This document shows, piece after piece, positions 14,815-23,967 of a stretch of 36,302 nucleotides of DNA. The DNA is from JASGDC01 sp047608145 (lineage in GTDB: Bacteria > Actinomycetota > Actinomycetes > Actinomycetales > Micrococcaceae), in assembly GCA_047608145.1 (NCBI GenBank), contig JASGDC010000014.1, forward strand, positions 1-36,302, read 5' to 3'. The notes under the pieces were generated by a model, which saw only the letters and a program-made list of their open reading frames with translations, was not told the DNA's origin and did not search any database. The number at the start of each line of letters is the position of its first letter. Position 1 is the first letter of the stretch. A program made the translations under genes and the position numbers.

Positions 14815-15264
14815 ATGAGTAGAAGAGAAAAAAGAGAGCTTGAAGCTGAAGAGCATCACGGTCGTAAGAAAAAAAAGAAGATGGGCTTTTTCAAGAAGTT
14901 AACTATTCTTCTAGTTGTCGTCGTCGTACTTGCTCTTGCAGGTGTTTTTGGTTTTCATTATGGAACAGCTAAGACAGAGACTTGTACTGTAACAGGTTCT
15001 GATCGTACTCAGATGAGTAAGAAGAGTGTCTACAGGGTATACACTACTCCAGCGCCAGGTTCAAAAGATAGGTGTGGTACTTTCCAGATCCACGATACTG
15101 TTTGGTATATGAATTTCAATTCATCTGACATATACGGAAAGTTGGTTCGTGGTCAAAACTACAAGATTAAAGCATACGGTTTCCGTAATGGTTTATTCTC
15201 ATGGTTCCCAAATATAGTGAAAGTTGAACCAGGTCCAGCATCTACTTCTCAACAACAACAGTAG
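14815..15264 (+). CDS. Small membrane-anchored protein of unknown function
   Basis: The product has 149 residues. A very basic cytoplasmic start (RREKRELEAEEHHGRKKKKK) is followed by one membrane helix at about 31-50 (LTILLVVVVVLALAGVFGF). The outside part of about 95 residues has two cysteines, in ETCTVTG and DRCGTFQ, which could form a disulphide, and ends in a Ser/Gln tail. AGGATGG lies just before the ATG. I do not recognise the family. Similar small proteins with one N-terminal helix are frequent in actinobacteria, and the cysteine-containing domain suggests a cell-surface or cell-envelope role, but that is inference only. Confidence 0.75.
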   Translation: MSRREKRELEAEEHHGRKKKKKMGFFKKLTILLVVVVVLALAGVFGFHYGTAKTETCTVTGSDRTQMSKKSVYRVYTTPAPGSKDRCGTFQIHDTVWYMNFNSSDIYGKLVRGQNYKIKAYGFRNGLFSWFPNIVKVEPGPASTSQQQQ

Positions 15265-15331
15265 CAGTAGATGTAAAATGCACCTGCTCAGGGTAACACT
15301 TCTGGAAACTAAAATTAGTTTTACTAATTAT

Positions 15332-15361
15332 AATGGCTCTGTGGATATCCACAGAGCCATT
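15332..15361. terminator. Bidirectional terminator between convergent genes
   Basis: AATGGCTCTGTGGATATCCA begins a perfect 30-base palindrome that could fold to a 13-base stem with a four-base loop. TGTTTATT follows on the plus strand and TATAATTAG on the minus. It lies between the ends of the small membrane protein gene and the convergent monooxygenase gene. Confidence 0.7.
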
Positions 15362-15492
15362 GTTTATTACGTTTCAGAACTACATAATTTCATAGTATAT
15401 GGACCTTATTCTTGCAAAAGGACTTGAATTTTAGACTCCATTTGTAAGATTAGGGTTCATTAAAAATTTTGATCTATAAAAAAGTATTTGAT

Positions 15493-16623
15493 TTAATGCG
15501 GTGTAGTCCAATTTTGTAGTTTTTTGATAGTAAGCTCCATAATTTTTCCAGGTATTAAAGTAAATACTAAGTCTCGAGTTTTTGCAATAAAAGGGTTAGT
15601 TCCTTGGAATATTTGTCCGGTAAGACGTGATTGTTTCCATATCTTAGAAACACGAGGCTGTCGCAACTGATTGTATTTATCAAGGTATGTCGATAGATTT
15701 TCAACATCAGCATTAGCTATTAAAGTTACTAATGTTGCTGCATCTTCAAGCGCTTGCCCTGCTCCTTGCCCTAAATCTGGAGTCATCGCATGGGCTGCGT
15801 CACCAATTAATACACATTTCCCTTTTACTAAAGATTTGGGTAGTTTTTTAAGATCGTAGATATCGTGATGTAAAATATTTGAAGAGTCAGTTGCTGTGAT
15901 ACATTCTTTAATTGGTGTGTGCCAGTCGCCAAATTCCTTCGATAAAGTTTTTTGATTATTTTCGAATTTAGTATTTTTAGGAACTCCAAGTGTTGCATAC
16001 CAATAAACTTTATTATCAGGTATGGGAACTATGCCAAAACGTTTTCCGACACCATAAGTCTCGCCAACTTCATTATTAATATTAACTGGATGACTAGTCA
16101 CACCACGCCAAGCTGTGTAACCAGAATATCTTACGCCATAATCAAGTATTAGTTGTTTACGATTTTCACTGAAAATTCCGTCAGCTATTACTACTAAATC
16201 AAATTTAATAGGTGTTCCATTAACACTAATTTCTGCAGTAGTAGCATCTGATACGACAGCATTTTTGTTAAATTCGATAATTTCAGCCTTAAGTGCCTTA
16301 ATTAAAGCTTTATGTAAAGTAACTCGATGGACACTATGTAATGACTTTGTAGCAGCTTTCGGAGTTTTTAGTAGCCACTTTCCCGAGGGTGTGCGTTGTC
16401 CAGAATCCATATGTGCTATGTCATTACTACATATGGATTCAACTATTTTTCTTATCTCCAGAGCGTCTAAAGCAGCAAAATTATTACCAAATAATGTAAG
16501 CCCAGCACCTACAGCCTCAGCATTAGAACGCTTTTCATAAATAATTATCTCATGTCCAGTACGTTGTAGCCCGAGTCCTGTAGCTAACCCAGCAATACCT
16601 GCGCCAATTATTGCAATTCGCAT
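15493..16623 (-). CDS. FAD-dependent aromatic-type monooxygenase
   Basis: This 376-residue flavoprotein belongs to the group that includes salicylate hydroxylase, TetX and zeaxanthin epoxidase, and should hydroxylate a small organic substrate using NAD(P)H and oxygen. The FAD-binding GAGIAGLATGLGL is at residues 7-19. The DG motif is DLVVIADGIFS (near 145), and the second FAD motif GDAAHAMTPDLGQGAGQALE is near 275. No signal peptide is seen. The length is normal. The substrate cannot be read from the sequence and neighbours give no pathway. It is divergent from map, with 83 bases between them. Confidence 0.85.
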   Translation of the reverse strand: MRIAIIGAGIAGLATGLGLQRTGHEIIIYEKRSNAEAVGAGLTLFGNNFAALDALEIRKIVESICSNDIAHMDSGQRTPSGKWLLKTPKAATKSLHSVHRVTLHKALIKALKAEIIEFNKNAVVSDATTAEISVNGTPIKFDLVVIADGIFSENRKQLILDYGVRYSGYTAWRGVTSHPVNINNEVGETYGVGKRFGIVPIPDNKVYWYATLGVPKNTKFENNQKTLSKEFGDWHTPIKECITATDSSNILHHDIYDLKKLPKSLVKGKCVLIGDAAHAMTPDLGQGAGQALEDAATLVTLIANADVENLSTYLDKYNQLRQPRVSKIWKQSRLTGQIFQGTNPFIAKTRDLVFTLIPGKIMELTIKKLQNWTTPH

Positions 16624-16661
16624 TTTACCTTCAAACTTTAGCTTGATTTTAATAAAGTAAC

Positions 16662-16667
16662 TATAAT
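16662..16667 (+). promoter_or_regulatory. -10 box upstream of map
   Basis: TATAAT at 16662-16667 lies in the 83-base gap between two divergent genes. It would give a start near 16674 and a leader of about 33 bases before the map ATG. The -35 region is poor. The reverse strand has TATAGT overlapping the same place, so it may serve both directions. Confidence 0.4.
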
Positions 16668-16706
16668 GTTACCAAGATAGTTATTAACGATAGAGAAAGT
16701 TTTGGC

Positions 16707-17477
16707 ATGATTGAAGTCTTAAGCCCAAATGAAATTAATAAGGGTAAAGTAAGTGGACGGCTGGTAGGTAGTATCCTCCAAACACTTAAAGAGCGCACTC
16801 AGGTAGGTACTAATTTACTTGAAATAGATAAATGGGTTAAGTCAATGGTTGAAGAAGCAGGGGCGATATCTTGCTATGTTGACTATGCTCCTTCATTTGG
16901 GGATGGTCCTTTTGGTCATTATATTTGTACTTCAGTAAATGATGCCGTACTTCATGGAAAGCCATATAACTATAGGCTAAAAAACGGTGACTTATTGACT
17001 CTTGATTTAGCTTTAATTAAAGATGGTATTGCCGCAGATGCAGCAATAAGTTTTATTGTTGGTGATAAAAAAGCTACTGAAGATTTAAGGATGATTGAGA
17101 CTACTGAAAAAGCACTAGCTGCAGGTATCGCTGCGGCCAAACTAGGTGCCACTATTGGTGATATATCTCATGCAGTAGGTAAAGTATTATCAAAAGCTGG
17201 TTACCCAATTAATCTGGAATTTGGTGGACACGGCATTGGTTCAACGATGCATCAAGATCCACATATTTCTAATGATGGAAAAGCTAGACGAGGTTATAAG
17301 TTGCGCCCTGGAATGATGTTGGCGATAGAGCCATGGATAATGGCGGATACTAATCGGTTAATAACTGATGCTGATGGCTGGACTCTTAAAAGTGCTACTG
17401 GAGGTCGAACTGCACATACCGAACACACAATCGCAATTACTGATAGTGGTACAGAAATACTTACCTTACCTGAGTAA
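16707..17477 (+). CDS. map: Methionine aminopeptidase type I
   Basis: This 256-residue metalloenzyme removes the first methionine from new proteins. The five metal ligands of the pita-bread fold are in place: Asp in LTLDLAL and in AADAAIS (near 98 and 109), His in GGHGIGS (near 173), Glu in IEPWI (near 207) and Glu in TEHTIAI (near 238). The substrate loop reads VNDAVLHGKP, with Asp where many have Glu. The length fits type I. The next gene, rarA, starts 17 bases after its stop, so the two are probably one transcript. Confidence 0.94.
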   Translation: MIEVLSPNEINKGKVSGRLVGSILQTLKERTQVGTNLLEIDKWVKSMVEEAGAISCYVDYAPSFGDGPFGHYICTSVNDAVLHGKPYNYRLKNGDLLTLDLALIKDGIAADAAISFIVGDKKATEDLRMIETTEKALAAGIAAAKLGATIGDISHAVGKVLSKAGYPINLEFGGHGIGSTMHQDPHISNDGKARRGYKLRPGMMLAIEPWIMADTNRLITDADGWTLKSATGGRTAHTEHTIAITDSGTEILTLPE

Positions 17478-17494
17478 CAGGTAGACTTTAAATT

Positions 17495-18859
17495 ATGGTA
17501 GACCTTTTTTCACAAAATTATGAGCAAGACTCCGATGATGGGATGTTTGACCAGCGTAGTCCATTAGCAGTGAGAATGCGCCCGCAAACTCTTAATGATT
17601 TAGTTGGACAAGAGCATTTATTGAAACCAGGTTCACCAATAAGAGTGCTAGCAGAAGCTGATGAGGATACTAATCTTGGAATAGGTCCAAGCTCAATAAT
17701 ATTATGGGGACCTCCCGGTACTGGTAAAACTACTTTAGCTCATGTAATTTCTCGTGGTTCAGGAAGAAAGTTTGTAGAGCTTTCAGCGGTAACTTCGGGT
17801 GTTAAAGATGTACGAGCAGTAATGGAGCAAGCATTAACTGATCGCGATGTACACGGTATTACTACGATTTTGTTTCTAGATGAAATTCATCGTTTTAACA
17901 AAGCTCAGCAGGATGCCCTACTACCAGGAGTAGAAAATCGTTGGGTCGTTTTAATAGCGGCAACTACTGAAAACCCAACTTTTTCAGTGGTTTCACCATT
18001 ATTAAGTCGCTCTTTATTGATTAAATTAAAAGCTTTAAAAAGTGAGCATATTGAAGAGCTGATAAAACGAGCGCTAACTGATGAGCGAGGTCTTAATAAA
18101 AAGTTCACCATTTCTACTAAAGGATTAGACTTCTTAGTTAAAGTTGCTGGTTCCGATGCACGTCAAGCTCTAACGATTTTGGAAGCAAGTGCTTCAGTAG
18201 CATTGCATAAGCATCATAAAGATAAAGAAATTGCGTTAAAAGACTGTGAGCAAGCAATTGATCAAGCAGCCTTAAAATACGATCGTAGTGGAGATCAGCA
18301 CTATAACGTAATCAGTGCTTTTATTAAATCAGTGCGTGGATCTGATGTGGATGCTGCTTTGCACTATGCGGCTCGAATGCTGGAATCTGGTGAAGATCCA
18401 AGATTCATTGCTAGACGTTTAATGATTTTAGCTGCTGAAGATATTGGACTTGCTGATCCAACAGTATTACAAACTGCTACTGCAGCTGCACAAGCAGTTC
18501 AATTAGTTGGAATGCCCGAGGCACGAATTATCTTAGCTGAAGCCATTATTCACGCTGCAACTGCACCAAAATCTAACGCAGTTTATCTAGGTATAGATAA
18601 TGCACTTAAAGATGTGAGAGTCGGTAAAGGTAGAGTAGTTCCAAACCATCTTCGTGACACTCGTTCTGCTGAAGCTGATAAAACTGGCACTCAATATAAA
18701 TATGCTCATGATTCTAAATATCATGTAGTTAACCAACAGTATTTGCCTGATGACCTTGTAAATACTAGGTATTACCAGCCTACAAATAATGGTTTTGAAG
18801 ATACTATCGGACAACGTTTAATGAATCTTGATAAAATGCTGGGAAAAAATAGTGAATAA
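17495..18859 (+). CDS. rarA: Replication-associated recombination protein A (MgsA/RarA AAA+ ATPase)
   Basis: This 454-residue AAA+ ATPase acts at stalled replication forks. It has Walker A GPPGTGKTT (about 72-80), Walker B ILFLDEIHRFNK (about 127-138), sensor 1 AATTENPTF (near 151) and sensor 2 in GSDARQALTILE (near 214). The RarA-specific C-terminal part follows with KSVRGSDVDAALHYAARMLE and EDPRFIARRLMILAAEDIGLADP. The N terminus SPLAVRMRP is the family's usual beginning. In actinobacteria the gene often follows aspS, as here with four genes between. Confidence 0.96.
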   Translation: MVDLFSQNYEQDSDDGMFDQRSPLAVRMRPQTLNDLVGQEHLLKPGSPIRVLAEADEDTNLGIGPSSIILWGPPGTGKTTLAHVISRGSGRKFVELSAVTSGVKDVRAVMEQALTDRDVHGITTILFLDEIHRFNKAQQDALLPGVENRWVVLIAATTENPTFSVVSPLLSRSLLIKLKALKSEHIEELIKRALTDERGLNKKFTISTKGLDFLVKVAGSDARQALTILEASASVALHKHHKDKEIALKDCEQAIDQAALKYDRSGDQHYNVISAFIKSVRGSDVDAALHYAARMLESGEDPRFIARRLMILAAEDIGLADPTVLQTATAAAQAVQLVGMPEARIILAEAIIHAATAPKSNAVYLGIDNALKDVRVGKGRVVPNHLRDTRSAEADKTGTQYKYAHDSKYHVVNQQYLPDDLVNTRYYQPTNNGFEDTIGQRLMNLDKMLGKNSE

Positions 18860-18933
18860 TGTCTTAAATGGTTTGGTATACAGCTAAGTTTCGCGTATTA
18901 TAAGTGTGTTAGTCATCAAATGATGATTAATTT

Positions 18934-18961
18934 TTGTAATTGTAACTACTAGATATATAAT
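18934..18961 (+). promoter_or_regulatory. Possible rpsA promoter
   Basis: TATAAT at 18956-18961 is preceded by TTGTAA at 18934-18939 with a 16-base spacer. The ATG of rpsA is 15 bases after the -10, so the leader would be very short and GAGG at 18964-18967 would be partly excluded from it. The rest of the 117-base gap holds nothing I recognise. Confidence 0.35.
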
Positions 18962-18976
18962 TTGAGGCCCTACTGA

Positions 18977-20464
18977 ATGACAACTTCAAATTCTAAGACT
19001 GCTGTCCCACAGGTAGCTGTGGACGACATTGGTTCTGACGAAGATTTCCTTGCCGCAATTGATCAAACATTAAAAGATTTCGATGACAACGACCTAGTTG
19101 AAGGTACTGTTGTTAAGATTGACCGCGACGAGGTACTACTTGATATTGGATATAAAACTGAAGGTGTAATCCCATCTCGTGAGCTATCCATTAAACACGA
19201 CATTGATCCTGCAGATCAGGTAAAAGTCGGGGATAAAATCGAAGCGCTTGTTCTTACTAAAGAGAATAAAGAAGGTCGTCTAATCCTTTCTAAGAAACGT
19301 GCACAGTACGAACGTGCATGGGGAGACATTGAAAAGATTAAAGAAGCAGACGGCGTGGTATCAGGTACCGTTATTGAAGTTGTTAAGGGTGGCTTAATTC
19401 TTGACATTGGACTTCGTGGTTTCTTGCCAGCATCTCTAGTAGAAATGCGCCGCGTTCGTGATCTTGAACCATACATTGGGCAAGAGCTAGACGCAAAAAT
19501 TATTGAACTTGATAAAAACCGTAATAACGTCGTACTTTCACGCCGTGCTTACCTTGAGCAAAGTCAGAGTGAAGTACGTAGTACATTCCTTAACGAACTT
19601 GCTGTTGGGCAGGTACGTGAGGGGCACGTTTCTTCTATCGTTAACTTCGGTGCATTCGTTGACCTAGGTGGCGTAGACGGACTTGTACACGTTTCTGAGC
19701 TTTCTTGGAAGCACATCGATCACCCATCCGAGGTGGTTGAAGTTGGTCAGCCTGTGACTGTTGAAGTACTAGAAGTAAACCATGATCGCGAACGAGTATC
19801 ACTTTCTTTGAAAGCTACTCAAGAAGACCCATGGGAGAAGTTCGCTCGTACTCATGCACTTGGACAGGTTGTTCCAGGTAAGGTTACTAAGTTGGTACCA
19901 TTCGGTGCATTCGTTCGTGTTGAAGATGGCATCGAAGGTCTAATCCACATTTCAGAGCTTGCTATCCGTCACGTTGACCTTGCTGAGCAGGTTGTTAACG
20001 TTGGAGATACACTATACGTTAAGGTTATTGATATTGACCTAGAACGTCGCCGTATTTCACTATCATTGAAGCAGGCTAACGAAGGTGTAGACCCAGAAGC
20101 TGAAGAGTTCGATCCAGAGCTTTACGGTATGACTGCTGAATACGATGAAGAAGGTAACTACAAGTATCCAGAAGGTTTCGATTCAGAAACTAACGAATGG
20201 CTTGAAGGTTACGATGAACAACGTGAAGCTTGGGAAACAGAATATGCTACAGCTCAAGAACGTTGGACAGAGCATAAGAAGCAAGTTGTTTCACACTCTA
20301 AAGCTGAAGAAGATGCTGCTACACAGGAACCAGCTGCACCGAAAGCTCCAAAGAGTAACAAGAGCTCAAACTCACATTCTGAAGCACCAAAATCATCTGG
20401 CACTTTAGCATCTGACGAAGCCCTTACTGCACTTCGTGAAAAACTAACAGGTAACGCTGAGTAA
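18977..20464 (+). CDS. rpsA: 30S ribosomal protein S1
   Basis: This 495-residue protein binds mRNA at the small ribosomal subunit. Four S1 RNA-binding repeats are seen, at about 37-106, 124-190, 208-277 and 294-363, the number usual in actinobacteria. Repeats 3 and 4 have the clearest signature (VNFGAFVDLGGVDGLVHVSE and VPFGAFVRVEDGIEGLIHIS). An acidic, low-complexity C-terminal part of about 130 residues follows (DPEAEEFDPE..., then a Ser/Lys/Pro tail). The gene stands alone, closed by a strong terminator. Confidence 0.97.
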   Translation: MTTSNSKTAVPQVAVDDIGSDEDFLAAIDQTLKDFDDNDLVEGTVVKIDRDEVLLDIGYKTEGVIPSRELSIKHDIDPADQVKVGDKIEALVLTKENKEGRLILSKKRAQYERAWGDIEKIKEADGVVSGTVIEVVKGGLILDIGLRGFLPASLVEMRRVRDLEPYIGQELDAKIIELDKNRNNVVLSRRAYLEQSQSEVRSTFLNELAVGQVREGHVSSIVNFGAFVDLGGVDGLVHVSELSWKHIDHPSEVVEVGQPVTVEVLEVNHDRERVSLSLKATQEDPWEKFARTHALGQVVPGKVTKLVPFGAFVRVEDGIEGLIHISELAIRHVDLAEQVVNVGDTLYVKVIDIDLERRRISLSLKQANEGVDPEAEEFDPELYGMTAEYDEEGNYKYPEGFDSETNEWLEGYDEQREAWETEYATAQERWTEHKKQVVSHSKAEEDAATQEPAAPKAPKSNKSSNSHSEAPKSSGTLASDEALTALREKLTGNAE

Positions 20465-20477
20465 TAATACTCTTAAT

Positions 20478-20513
20478 AAAAAAGGGACTCGATAATATCG
20501 AGTCCCTTTTTTG
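20478..20513 (+). terminator. Intrinsic terminator of rpsA
   Basis: A perfect 15-base stem, AAAAAAGGGACTCGA (20478-20492) with TCGAGTCCCTTTTTT (20498-20512), and a five-base loop end in a T run 13 bases after the rpsA stop. Confidence 0.92.
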
Positions 20514-20518
20514 TTTAG

Positions 20519-21193
20519 CGCTTTATGGTCTATACCAGTAGTAGCAACTGCCGTTATCAATCCCGCTTTTACGGCTAGTGAAGTTGATACTATTAGCACC
20601 AGGATACGCAAACTTTGCCATTGTGCCGCGTACAAGTGATAATTTTGGAGCAGTAACTTTAAATGTTACTGATAAAGACGGTAATCCAGTAACAAAGCGG
20701 TACCGTTACTTTGACTTTAACTGGTGAAGGTCTTTTTGAACTTGGTAATGGTGTTTTTAGTAATACGGCTACAGTCAATATTGTTGATAGAGTAGTTACC
20801 GTCGGTGGTACGGGAAATGATGTTGGTTTTATTATTAAACCTCTTGCTAACTGGGCTCACTAATAGTGATGGTACTATTACGATGCGCGGTGTGATTGAT
20901 GGACAGCCGACTGCTGAGACTTCTCCTGATGCAACTTGGCAAGTAACAAACTTGTACACTTGGGATATTGCTTCCACAAATGGAATTGGTGCTGATGAGC
21001 CTACTCGTGTTACTACTACGGCACAGTTTAAGTTTGTGAATAATGCACTTTCAAACTCAGTTGCCATTGATATGATGGCTATCTTTATGGTTGGAGTACC
21101 AGTGCTTTCAATGGTACTGGAGCAGCATATCAAGTAACGGTTAAAGTAACTAGTACTGGTAACACTACTTTCCCATTTAATAAACTTGCTTAA
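20519..21193 (+). pseudogene. Remnant of an Ig-like-domain surface protein
   Basis: No single frame covers this stretch, but consecutive frames give a coherent protein. ALWSIPVVATAVINPAFTAS looks like the end of a signal peptide. FGAVTLNVTDKDGNPVT, then TLTGEGLFELGNGVF and SNTATVNIVDRVVTV resemble a bacterial Ig-like (invasin-type) domain. SDGTITMRGVIDGQP, ending TSTGNTTFPFNKLA, leads to a stop at 21191-21193. At least four frame changes and a stop pair (near 20871) separate the pieces, and the start is lost against the rpsA terminator. One frame alone gives 110 residues (20805-21137) but begins and ends in nonsense. A lost secreted or surface protein is the best reading. Confidence 0.65.
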
Positions 21194-21230
21194 TTTAAAT
21201 GGCAGTATTCTGCTTATTACTTAAAACTGT

Positions 21231-21236
21231 TAGAAT
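21231..21236 (+). promoter_or_regulatory. -10 box abutting the coaE start (leaderless)
   Basis: TAGAAT at 21231-21236 is followed after six bases by the coaE ATG at 21243. There is no Shine-Dalgarno site, so transcription probably begins at the ATG itself. The -35 region is not evident. Confidence 0.45.
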
Positions 21237-21242
21237 GAAATC

Positions 21243-21848
21243 ATGTTTTTAATTGGTTTAACAGGTGGCATAGGTGCCGGAAAATCTACCGTAGCAGAAA
21301 TCTTAGAAGCTAAAGGTGCGACAGTAATTCATGCAGATAAAATTGCCCGCGAAGTCGTCGAACCTGGGCAGCCAGCTTTGGCTGATTTAGTCAAAGAGTT
21401 TGGTAGCGATATCTTAAATGAAGACAAAACTTTGAACCGTGCTGCACTTTCTCAGAAAGCATTTAATAGTGAACTAAATGTGCAGAAACTTAATAATATT
21501 ACGCACCCAGCTATTGAAAAGCGTACTCAGGAACTTTTCAAAAAACATGATAAAGATATCGTAATTTTTGAGCATCCACTACTAGCGGAACAAGGTTCTG
21601 ATAAATACTCATACGACATGATTGTGGCTGTTCAGGCACCTGCAGCAGATAAGTTACATCGGTTAACTACCATACGCGGAATGGATGAGCAAGATGCGAT
21701 GCAACGGATGCAAATGCAGACAAATGATGACCAACGGGCAGAAATTGCTGATGTGGTAATCGTTAACGATGGCGATGAAGAGCAGCTTGAAGCTGTAGTA
21801 AATCAACTCTGGGATATTATCCAAGAGAGGTCAGTTAGTGGAGAATAG
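21243..21848 (+). CDS. coaE: Dephospho-CoA kinase
   Basis: This 201-residue enzyme phosphorylates dephospho-CoA, the last step in making coenzyme A. The P-loop GLTGGIGAGKST is at residues 5-16, followed by the conserved HADKIAREVVEPGQPAL segment and NNITHPAIEKR near 85. FEHPLLAEQG replaces the more usual DxPLLFE form but keeps the position. Length is normal. Its last 11 bases overlap the uvrB start, a linkage commonly seen in actinobacteria. Confidence 0.93.
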   Translation: MFLIGLTGGIGAGKSTVAEILEAKGATVIHADKIAREVVEPGQPALADLVKEFGSDILNEDKTLNRAALSQKAFNSELNVQKLNNITHPAIEKRTQELFKKHDKDIVIFEHPLLAEQGSDKYSYDMIVAVQAPAADKLHRLTTIRGMDEQDAMQRMQMQTNDDQRAEIADVVIVNDGDEEQLEAVVNQLWDIIQERSVSGE

Positions 21849-23934
21849 CGCTCGTCGCAAAGTCGCTAGTTTAGCGCAAGATATTAACCGTATCGTCGCT
21901 CCTTTTGAGGTAATCAGCGACTACGAACCAGCAGGGGACCAGCCAGAAGCAATTGCTGAATTAACTAAACGCATCAATAATAGTGAAAAAGATGTAGTAC
22001 TGATGGGCGCTACTGGTACAGGTAAATCTGCCACTAGTGCTTGGTTAATTGAAAAGTTGCAGCGTCCTACTTTGGTTATGGTACAAAATAAGACTTTGGC
22101 AGCACAGTTAGCTAATGAATTTCGTGAATTATTGCCAAATAATGCGGTTGAATATTTCGTATCTTATTACGATTATTACCAGCCAGAAGCTTATGTGCCG
22201 CAGACAGATACCTTTATTGAAAAAGACTCTTCAATTAATGATGAAGTAGAGCGGCTTCGACACTCAGCCACTAACTCACTTTTGACTCGTCGTGATGTAG
22301 TGGTGGTTTCTACAGTTTCTTGTATCTATGGTCTAGGTACACCAGAAGAGTATGTTGCTAATATGGTTACTTTGCGCCAAGGAGACTTCATTGATCGTGA
22401 TGAGGTACTTAAAAAGTTCGTCGCAATGCAATATACCCGTAATGATATTGATTTCCATCGAGGAACTTTCCGAGTTCGTGGTGATACTGTAGAAATTATC
22501 CCAATGTATGAAGAACATGCGATTAGGATTGAGTTTTTTGGTGATGAAATTGAACGAATTTATACGTTACATCCGCTAACTGGTGAGATTATCCGGGAAG
22601 AAACTGAGATGTATGTATTCCCAGCATCACACTATGTAGCTGGTGTTGATAGGATGCATCGAGCAATTAAAAAAATTGAAGAAGAACTTGAAGAGCGCGT
22701 TCAAGAACTTGAAAAACAAAACAAGTTAGTTGAAGCTCAACGTTTAAAGATGCGTACTACTTTCGATATTGAAAATATGCAGCAAATGGGTTTCACTAGT
22801 GGTATTGAAAATTATTCACGGCACATTGATGGTCGTGAACAGGGTAGTGCGCCACATTGTTTACTTGATTATTTTCCAGATGACTTCTTATTAGTTATTG
22901 ATGAGTCACATGTAACGGTGCCACAAATTGGTGCAATGTACACCGGAGATGCTTCTCGTAAGCGTACTTTAGTAGAGCATGGTTTCCGACTTCCTTCAGC
23001 ACTTGATAATCGACCATTGAAATGGGATGAATTCTTAGAGCGAGTCGGTCAAACTGTTTACCTTTCAGCAACACCTGGTTCTTACGAGTTAGAAAAAGCT
23101 GATGGAGTAGTAGAACAAATTATCCGTCCTACTGGTCTAGTCGATCCAAAGATTGTAGTTAAACCAAGTGATCATCAAATTGATGATTTATATGATGAAA
23201 TTAATGCTCGTGCTGATCGTAATGAACGTGTTTTAGTAACTACTTTGACTAAACGAATGGCTGAAGATTTAACAGACTACTTAACTGAACGTGGCGTTAA
23301 AGTAGCATATTTGCACTCTGATGTTGATACCTTAAAGCGAGTGGAGCTGTTACGTGAGTTGCGTCTTGGTAACTATGATGTCTTAGTTGGTATTAACTTA
23401 TTACGAGAAGGTTTAGATTTACCAGAAGTTTCCTTGGTTAGTATTTTGGATGCTGATAAAGAAGGTTTCTTGCGTTCTACTACTTCACTAATTCAGACTA
23501 TTGGTCGTGCTGCACGTAACGTTAGTGGTGAAGTACATATGTATGCTGATACTATTACTCGTTCCATGAAACAAGCAATTGATGAAACTAATCGTCGTAG
23601 AGAAAAGCAGATTGCCTATAACAAAGCTCACAATATTAATCCGCAACCACTACGAAAGAAAATTGTGGATATTACAGATAGTATTGCCAGGGAAGATGCT
23701 GATACGGAAGAATTACTTCGCAGTGAAGCAAAAGCACCAAAGATTAAGACTTCTGAAGTTAAAAATGTAGATGTAAGCAACACGCCAGCAGGAGATCTAG
23801 TCTCGTTAATTTCAGAGTTAACAGAGCAGATGAAAGCTGCTGCAAGTGAGTTACAATTTGAGGTTGCAGCTAGATTACGTGATGAAATTTCAGAGTTAAA
23901 ACAAGAATTACGAATTATCAGGAAAAATCAATAA
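21838..23934 (+). CDS. uvrB: UvrABC excinuclease subunit B
   Basis: This 698-residue DNA repair helicase-like protein verifies damage and joins UvrA and UvrC. Walker A GATGTGKSA is at 57-65. The beta-hairpin region contains YYDYYQPEAYVPQTDTFIEK (near 110), motif II is IDESHVT (near 357), and RPTGLVDP and GRAARN follow (near 431 and 558). The C-terminal UVR domain, which binds UvrC, is at about 655-692. I use the GTG at 21838, within coaE, because the next ATG would cut into the N-terminal domain. GAGAGG precedes it by about nine bases. Confidence 0.97.
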   Translation: MENSARRKVASLAQDINRIVAPFEVISDYEPAGDQPEAIAELTKRINNSEKDVVLMGATGTGKSATSAWLIEKLQRPTLVMVQNKTLAAQLANEFRELLPNNAVEYFVSYYDYYQPEAYVPQTDTFIEKDSSINDEVERLRHSATNSLLTRRDVVVVSTVSCIYGLGTPEEYVANMVTLRQGDFIDRDEVLKKFVAMQYTRNDIDFHRGTFRVRGDTVEIIPMYEEHAIRIEFFGDEIERIYTLHPLTGEIIREETEMYVFPASHYVAGVDRMHRAIKKIEEELEERVQELEKQNKLVEAQRLKMRTTFDIENMQQMGFTSGIENYSRHIDGREQGSAPHCLLDYFPDDFLLVIDESHVTVPQIGAMYTGDASRKRTLVEHGFRLPSALDNRPLKWDEFLERVGQTVYLSATPGSYELEKADGVVEQIIRPTGLVDPKIVVKPSDHQIDDLYDEINARADRNERVLVTTLTKRMAEDLTDYLTERGVKVAYLHSDVDTLKRVELLRELRLGNYDVLVGINLLREGLDLPEVSLVSILDADKEGFLRSTTSLIQTIGRAARNVSGEVHMYADTITRSMKQAIDETNRRREKQIAYNKAHNINPQPLRKKIVDITDSIAREDADTEELLRSEAKAPKIKTSEVKNVDVSNTPAGDLVSLISELTEQMKAAASELQFEVAARLRDEISELKQELRIIRKNQ

Positions 23935-23953
23935 CTCTTTATGTCTTGTGTCT

Positions 23954-23959
23954 TATAAT
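23954..23959 (+). promoter_or_regulatory. -10 box abutting the terC start (leaderless)
   Basis: A perfect TATAAT ends eight bases before the ATG at 23968, just after the uvrB stop. No Shine-Dalgarno site is present, so a leaderless transcript is likely. Confidence 0.45.
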
Positions 23960-23967
23960 TTATCCTT

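Noticed and set aside
18914..18925. CATCA/TGATG inverted repeat before rpsA
   Set aside because: Five-base arms with a two-base centre are expected by chance in sequence of this composition.
20805..21137. 110-residue ORF as an intact gene
   Set aside because: Its first and last dozen residues are out-of-frame readings of a longer degraded protein; coherent sequence continues in other frames on both sides.
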